DNA of 64,000 bases from Petrosia ficiformis (lineage: Eukaryota; Porifera; Demospongiae; Haplosclerida; Petrosiidae). Positions 59,405 to 64,000 of the stretch are shown here, piece after piece. The position numbers were made by a program, and so were the translations under genes. The first letter of the stretch is position 1; each line of letters starts with the position of its first letter. The DNA is taken from contig OX345644.1 of the NCBI GenBank assembly GCA_947044365.1, positions 2,863,737 through 2,927,736 of the forward strand, given 5' to 3'. Under the pieces are notes generated by a model. That model made no database searches. It had not been told where the DNA came from and was given only the letters and a program-made list of their open reading frames with translations.

Positions 59405-61744
59405 CATACTTACATACATACATACATATATACATACATACATACATACATACATACATACATAGACACATACATACACATGTCTCACTTAAGAGGTGTC
59501 CAACCATATTCAGTATTAACAACAGTCATACCTTCCACATTCATCAGCTTAGGAATACTCGGTCCGCAGATATCAAGATCCAATAGTCCAATCTATGGAG
59601 AATAAGACAAATCCTTATAATACTCTACTTCTCACTTCAACTACTATTATACAACTAGTGAATCAAACTGTCCAAAGAACGGGATACATGTTGAAAGTGT
59701 GTGTGTGCTAGGATTGGCCAATAATTCACACGAAATACTTGTATCACATGATTTTTGTCTATCAATATTATTGCAATGGCTCAGAGCATTACACAAAAGT
59801 TGTAATATTATGTACTTATCCTGAGCCATATGTTCTCAAAAAAAAAAAAGATCAGAATTTTCATCTTAAATAAAATGAACCTGTATTTGCTATCATAGAC
59901 TGTATTAATGAGTAGATACATTATTTGCATAATCACAAAACAATAATTATTTCAATATTGCTTGACCTCAGTCTGTCTGATTTTCTCTTAAAATTCTACA
60001 CATATTATACACTCAGATGAAATAGCCTCACCCCCCCTCCCCCACACACACTTATTACCCCTAAACCAGTCCCCCCAGATCCTGAATAGGCCTGAGAGCA
60101 ACATGCTCAACCTTTCATCCATTATTCTTTTGATCAATTCCCACAAAACATTTCTATTATTCCTAATATTTCTCACTCCAAATTGATATGCTAAAGTCAG
60201 TATGAACACATGCATTATTATTAGTAATGTACTATTTTATCAACAGTATAACTGTGATTCATGGAGAGAGAGGATTACGTCTTCATAAATTCCTGTTTCA
60301 AACAATTATTTAATATATTTTTAATTTAATTATGTTTGAACTCTTCCCAGAATAATTCTCAAAAGCTTTAATCCACCTGTTATTCTCAAAATTAACCTTG
60401 TTTGGACCACACAGTTTAGATAGTGCCATTGCCAGGCATACTGCAACACTGGATTTCCCAACACCTGACAAAAAATAAGATGATAAATGTGATAAAGCAT
60501 CCATTCACATACCTCCTTTCCCAGACAAAACTATTATTTTTCTCTTAATAGCATTCATTCGAACATCAATAAATGTTTGATCAGGATCAATACCACCTGT
60601 ACAAGACAAGAAGGTAGTCTGGTACCAGATATGAATAAAATAGCCTATTTGTGCAGTTATCACATGAATAACATTGTAACTTAACAGTGCAGGAATGTAA
60701 TGCCATAGTCTGTCGTGGCCACACCCTTCACTTGGAAGAGGAAGGGTCTGGTAACAGCAGCATGAACGAGTTGTGGAGTGTAGAAGGAATTCTTAATACA
60801 TTGTTCTACGCGAATAATTAGCTACAAAAATGCAAACAAAATAATTACCTGGCTGAAAAGAAGTGTGAGATTGAGTGTACACAATGTTCTTGTAGGATTG
60901 TTGGCTACACGGCACTGAAAGAGGAGCAAAAATTAGTGATATGAGAGTTCATGAGTGGCAGAGATGTCTTTGTTGTGTTACCAACCAGCTATGGCAAAAG
61001 CATGTGTTTTGCCTGCCTGCCAAAAGTCTATGAAAAATTGAGACACTACTAGCAGTATTGCAGTCGTTGTGACGCCTCTCGATCTCGTTGTTATTATGAA
61101 GAGTATGGTAAAGCAATCCTGTCCACAAGCAATACAAACTCAGCCATGCTTATTAGCAAGCCACACTTTTTCTGGTAATTAAAATTCCAGCTTTACAGTA
61201 ATTAAATTCCATTTCCACAACTTGTTTGTGCTTTTGTTACCAAACTCTTCCTCCCCTAAGTGAAGGGTGTGTCTACGCCAGACTAATAATGCCACTAGAC
61301 AAGTAAGGGAAGGGAGATTAGTCTATCAAAAATCCATCAGATTTCAACCCTGCCACCTCTAGACCCTTGTATCAATGGACATGGGCCCTAGAATCAATGA
61401 CCGGGAAAATATTGTCTAGATGAAGTGCTGCACAAATTGATACAATTATTATCCACTACGATTAAAGGTAATTCAAGATACCTTGACTAAGACAAAGCTG
61501 CTTCCCTGGGCATCCTGCACAAACATCTGCTTTACCAGCTTGATCCTACGATAGTTACATGACTTAATTTTAAAAGGAGTCATTTATATTAATAATTATT
61601 ATTATAATCAATTATAATTACTTATCAGTTGTCACATGTAATAATGCTAAATAAGAAGCAAAATGTATACATGACTCATCTCACAGTTTCAGAAGGACAT
61701 CCAACAGCTTTAGCAGACTTGTGAGGAATAATTGAAGCCTCCAT
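55618..61744 (-). CDS. NUBP1: Cytosolic Fe-S cluster assembly ATPase NUBP1/Nbp35
   Basis: Twelve in-phase exons give 334 aa (human about 320): 61744-61685, 61545-61482, 60914-60849, 60596-60513, 60464-60397, 59592-59489, 59248-59186, 59129-59101, 59047-58988, 58201-57996, 56991-56902, 55728-55618. The N-terminal cysteine cluster is C16, C29, C32, C38; the first spacing is 12 residues rather than the usual 13. The deviant Walker A GKGGVGKSS lies at 89-97, followed by [29 protein letters not shown], and [11 protein letters not shown], whose C264 and C267 form the bridging CxxC. The product scaffolds 4Fe-4S clusters for cytosolic and nuclear proteins with NUBP2. Exon 8 is a 29-nt microexon encoding VVWRGPRKT. 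Exon 6 must extend to the donor at 59488 to keep the frame. Confidence 0.93.
56076..56374 (+). repeat. 72-bp tandem repeat, four copies
   Basis: AACTAAATTTCTAAACTAAA, then ACAAATACATTGAAATTGTC, then CATACAATGGACACTTTTAC. It lies in NUBP1 intron 11. Confidence 0.95.
56364..56628 (-). mobile_element. Family B MITE-like element
   Basis: CTAAAGGTCATTCATGTTCA at the left and TTGTGAACAGACTATA at the right. Inserted at the edge of the 72-bp array. Confidence 0.7.
57360..57975 (+). repeat. ATATAATGGTATGTACATCATCC minisatellite
   Basis: Units of ATAATGGTATGTACATCATC with CATTAGATAT spacers. The last units run up to NUBP1 exon 10. Confidence 0.9.
58490..58650 (+). repeat. Dispersed repeat related to 3120-3600 and 9640-9880
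   Basis: Contains CCACACTGGTTGGGAATAGC, ACCACCTCTCAGATAATACA and GGCTACTGAGACAGAATTAA in the same order. Confidence 0.6.
59265..59475 (+). repeat. (CATA)n microsatellite
   Basis: CATACATACATA tracts with TGTACATG interruptions. They fill NUBP1 intron 6 up to the exon 7 acceptor. Confidence 0.95.
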
Positions 61745-61870
61745 CACTCAGTAAAAATCATTCTCATTACAACATTACATGTGCCTTATATTGAAACCAC
61801 ACCCATTTGCAGCTATACGTACGTACGTACCTACGCGCTCCCTAGGCCCGGCGCCCTCGCGCTCGACATA
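61745..61870 (-). promoter_or_regulatory. Probable NUBP1 promoter, locally CpG-rich
   Basis: Immediately upstream of the NUBP1 ATG, 61815-61868 is a GC- and CpG-rich patch (CCTAGGCCCGGCGCCCTCGC) in otherwise AT-rich DNA. It includes a short ACGT tandem run. No TATA box was recognised. Confidence 0.4.
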
Positions 61871-62028
61871 AATCTGCAACGTAGAATTGCTGATTGGCCA
61901 CTTTTATACACTGATTCTGTCTACCATTTTAGTTAATTTCCTTGTTTATTAGGATTGTACACATTTTATTTAAAAGAAAGGGAAGTTGTAATATACATTA
62001 CTTCATTACTATAGATCTATTTAAGATA

Positions 62029-62062
<34 letters not shown>

Positions 62063-62339
62063 CAGTTGATGTATGTGTGATTTTGTGTTATGTATAGACT
62101 TGGTTTCTAGCTGGTTCTAGCGTTCGCTTGCAGACTTGAGTAGATGCTGTGCTTGCAGTAATTGGCAAGAGAGGTGACAGTTAGATTGCTCCAGTAGTTG
62201 CAGAAAGCCTGTATTCAGTTCCAACGAAGGTTTTGATTTTAATGACATGCTGAGCCACACCTCGCAATCAGTATATATATTACATCCATGGTAGGTGTGG
62301 TTGCCATTATTATTAAACATCAGACATCTGTGTATTTAG
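61871..62339. other. Intergenic region with a 30-nt poly(A) run
   Basis: No open frame resembles a gene. A run of A at 62032-62061 could be the tail of a retroposed copy, but nothing recognisable precedes it. Confidence 0.5.
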
Positions 62340-62475
62340 ACTGCAATTAGGCTTACACTTACGTATTCAGGCCCCAGGAGTACACAGAAAGGTAGAGACA
62401 CTAGTGCCATCAGCAATGCTTAATACATAGTCATCACAAAGCAAATATAGGGATGTTTTTTTCTCTATATACACT
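62340..62475 (-). mobile_element. Family A fragment
   Basis: Contains ATTAGGCTTACACTTACGTA, GGTAGAGACACTAGTGCCAT and AAAGCAAATATAGGGATG, matching one end of the 505-1018 copy. Confidence 0.65.
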
Positions 62476-62799
62476 TGTTAAAAATGCAACCAGTCGAATT
62501 ATAATTAGAAAACAAATGATATCGACAATTATAACAAAAGACTAGAAAAGTGATAGCTAGCTAATTCGAAAATATTTTCAAGAATGATGATTTGAAAATA
62601 GTCTCAAGAAATATAGCTAGCTACTTGAAATTAGTTGCTTTAATTTGAAAATATTTCCAATGAAATACAATCGAAAATGATAGTACTTAAATCAATTCAT
62701 TGGATTAGGAAAAGAAAAAAAGTTTTATAAAAAAGAACCATTAACGTTATAATTATAGGTAGTCATTGGTATTGAAAGAAGATAAAAGATTCAGAAAAA

Positions 62800-63820
62800 T
62801 AAAAATGGACTAGTATATTCAATACAAGCATAAGTAATCGTAGGCTTTCCAAATTTAATTATTATTCTTACGAATCGAAAGTACAGAAAATTAAAGACTA
62901 AGAAAAATGGGCTAGTATATTTAATACAAGCATAATTAATCATAGGCTTTCAACTGTAATAGACTAAATTTAATTATTATACTGTAATAGACTAAATTTA
63001 ATTATTATTCTTACGAATCGAAAATATAGAAAATTAAAGACTAAGAAAAGCAGACTAGAATATATGTTTAATACAAGCATATTTAATCATAGGCTTTCAA
63101 CTAAACTTAATTATTATTCTTACGAATCGAAAATAAAAATTAAGAAAAATAGAGTAGTATATATATTTAATACAAGCATAATTAATCGTAGGCTTTCTAC
63201 TGTAATAGACTAAATTTAATTATTATTCTTATGAATCGAAAATAAAGATTAAGAAAAATAGAGTAGTATACATATGTATTTAATACAAGCATAATTAATC
63301 GTAGGCTTTCTACTGTAATAGACTAACTTTAATTATTATTCTTACAAATCGAAAATTAAAGACTAAGAAAAGCAGACTAGTATATAAAGATTAAGAAAAA
63401 TATATTTAATACAAGCATAGTTAATCGTAGGCTTTCTACTGTATTAGACTAACTTTAATTATTATTCTTATGAATCGAAAATAAAGATTAAGAAAAATAG
63501 AGTAGTATACATATGTATTTAATACAAGCATAATTAATCGTAGGCTTTCTACTGTAATAGACTAACTTTAATTATTATTCTTACAAATCGAAAATTAAAG
63601 ACTAAGAAAAGCAGACTAGTATATTTATTTAATACAAGCACAATTAATCGTAGGCTTCCTACTAAACTTAATTATTATTCTTACGAATCGAAAACAAAGA
63701 TTTCTTTAAGAAAAATATATTTAATACAAGCATAGTTAATCGTAGGCTTTCTACTGTAATAGACTAAATTTAATTATTATTCTTACGAATCGAAAATATA
63801 GAAAATTAAATTATTATCAC
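62800..63820 (+). repeat. Satellite of about 110 bp at the right end
   Basis: Eight to nine variable copies of TTTAATACAAGCATAATTAA, TCGTAGGCTTTCTACTGTAA, TTAATTATTATTCTTACGAA and TCGAAAATAAAGATTAAGAA. No coding signal; intergenic. Confidence 0.9.
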
Positions 63821-64000
63821 TAACATTTCCTTCAAAATTGACTATTATTATAATATTGAAAATGCAACTCAATACACAAGAACAACATTTCAAAGAAACA
63901 TTTGAACAAAAAATACAACTGAAATACACATACACACACACACACACACAAAAAAAAAAACTAACAAACAATACATTTCAAAGAACTGACTGCCATTGAG

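Overview
This is nuclear DNA from an animal, with AT-rich, intron-rich genes packed closely together. The mix of saccharopine dehydrogenase, motile-cilium proteins, a PDZ-C2 protein and very dense TACATGTA-type intronic satellites suggests an early-branching metazoan, most likely a demosponge. The species was not determined. Introns are GT-AG and run from about 59 bp to several kb. Exon structures were built by hand from splice sites, reading phase and recalled family resemblance, with no alignment or transcript support.

Eight protein genes are supported. From left to right they are: the 5' part of GPKOW (minus, 1412-5952, continuing off the left edge); MYCBPAP (plus, 6143-21481, 26 exons, 930 aa); SPMIP1/ATP6V1FNB (minus, 21579-22130, single exon, 183 aa); a PIERCE1/2 homologue (plus, 22268-23094, 4 exons, 112 aa); a free-standing LYS9-type saccharopine dehydrogenase (minus, 23233-37097, 11 exons, 452 aa); a PDZ-C2-C2 protein of RIM/Piccolo-like layout (plus, 37229-53392, 14 exons, 1148 aa); a 90-aa single-pass membrane protein, perhaps TOM6-like (plus, 54154-55507); and NUBP1/Nbp35 (minus, 55618-61744, 12 exons, 334 aa). 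No gene was found from about 61870 to 64000.

The genes mostly alternate in direction. Head-to-head pairs share promoters of 131-190 bp and tail-to-tail pairs are separated by 97-138 bp. Three neighbours (MYCBPAP, SPMIP1, PIERCE) are axonemal proteins. Both promoters serving them carry motifs resembling the RFX X-box of ciliary genes.

Introns carry most of the unusual content. There are at least two small inverted-repeat transposon families in multiple copies, tRNA-derived SINE-like units, and a long inverted repeat bracketing three exons of the dehydrogenase. A 1.9-kb array of tiny palindromes lies in one MYCBPAP intron, and several minisatellites look as if they grew from splice sites. A 402-bp element with about 66-bp terminal inverted repeats and a perfect 11-bp target duplication resembles a Mutator-like element and carries a RecQ-like helicase fragment. 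Two decayed copies of saccharopine dehydrogenase exons lie near the parent gene.
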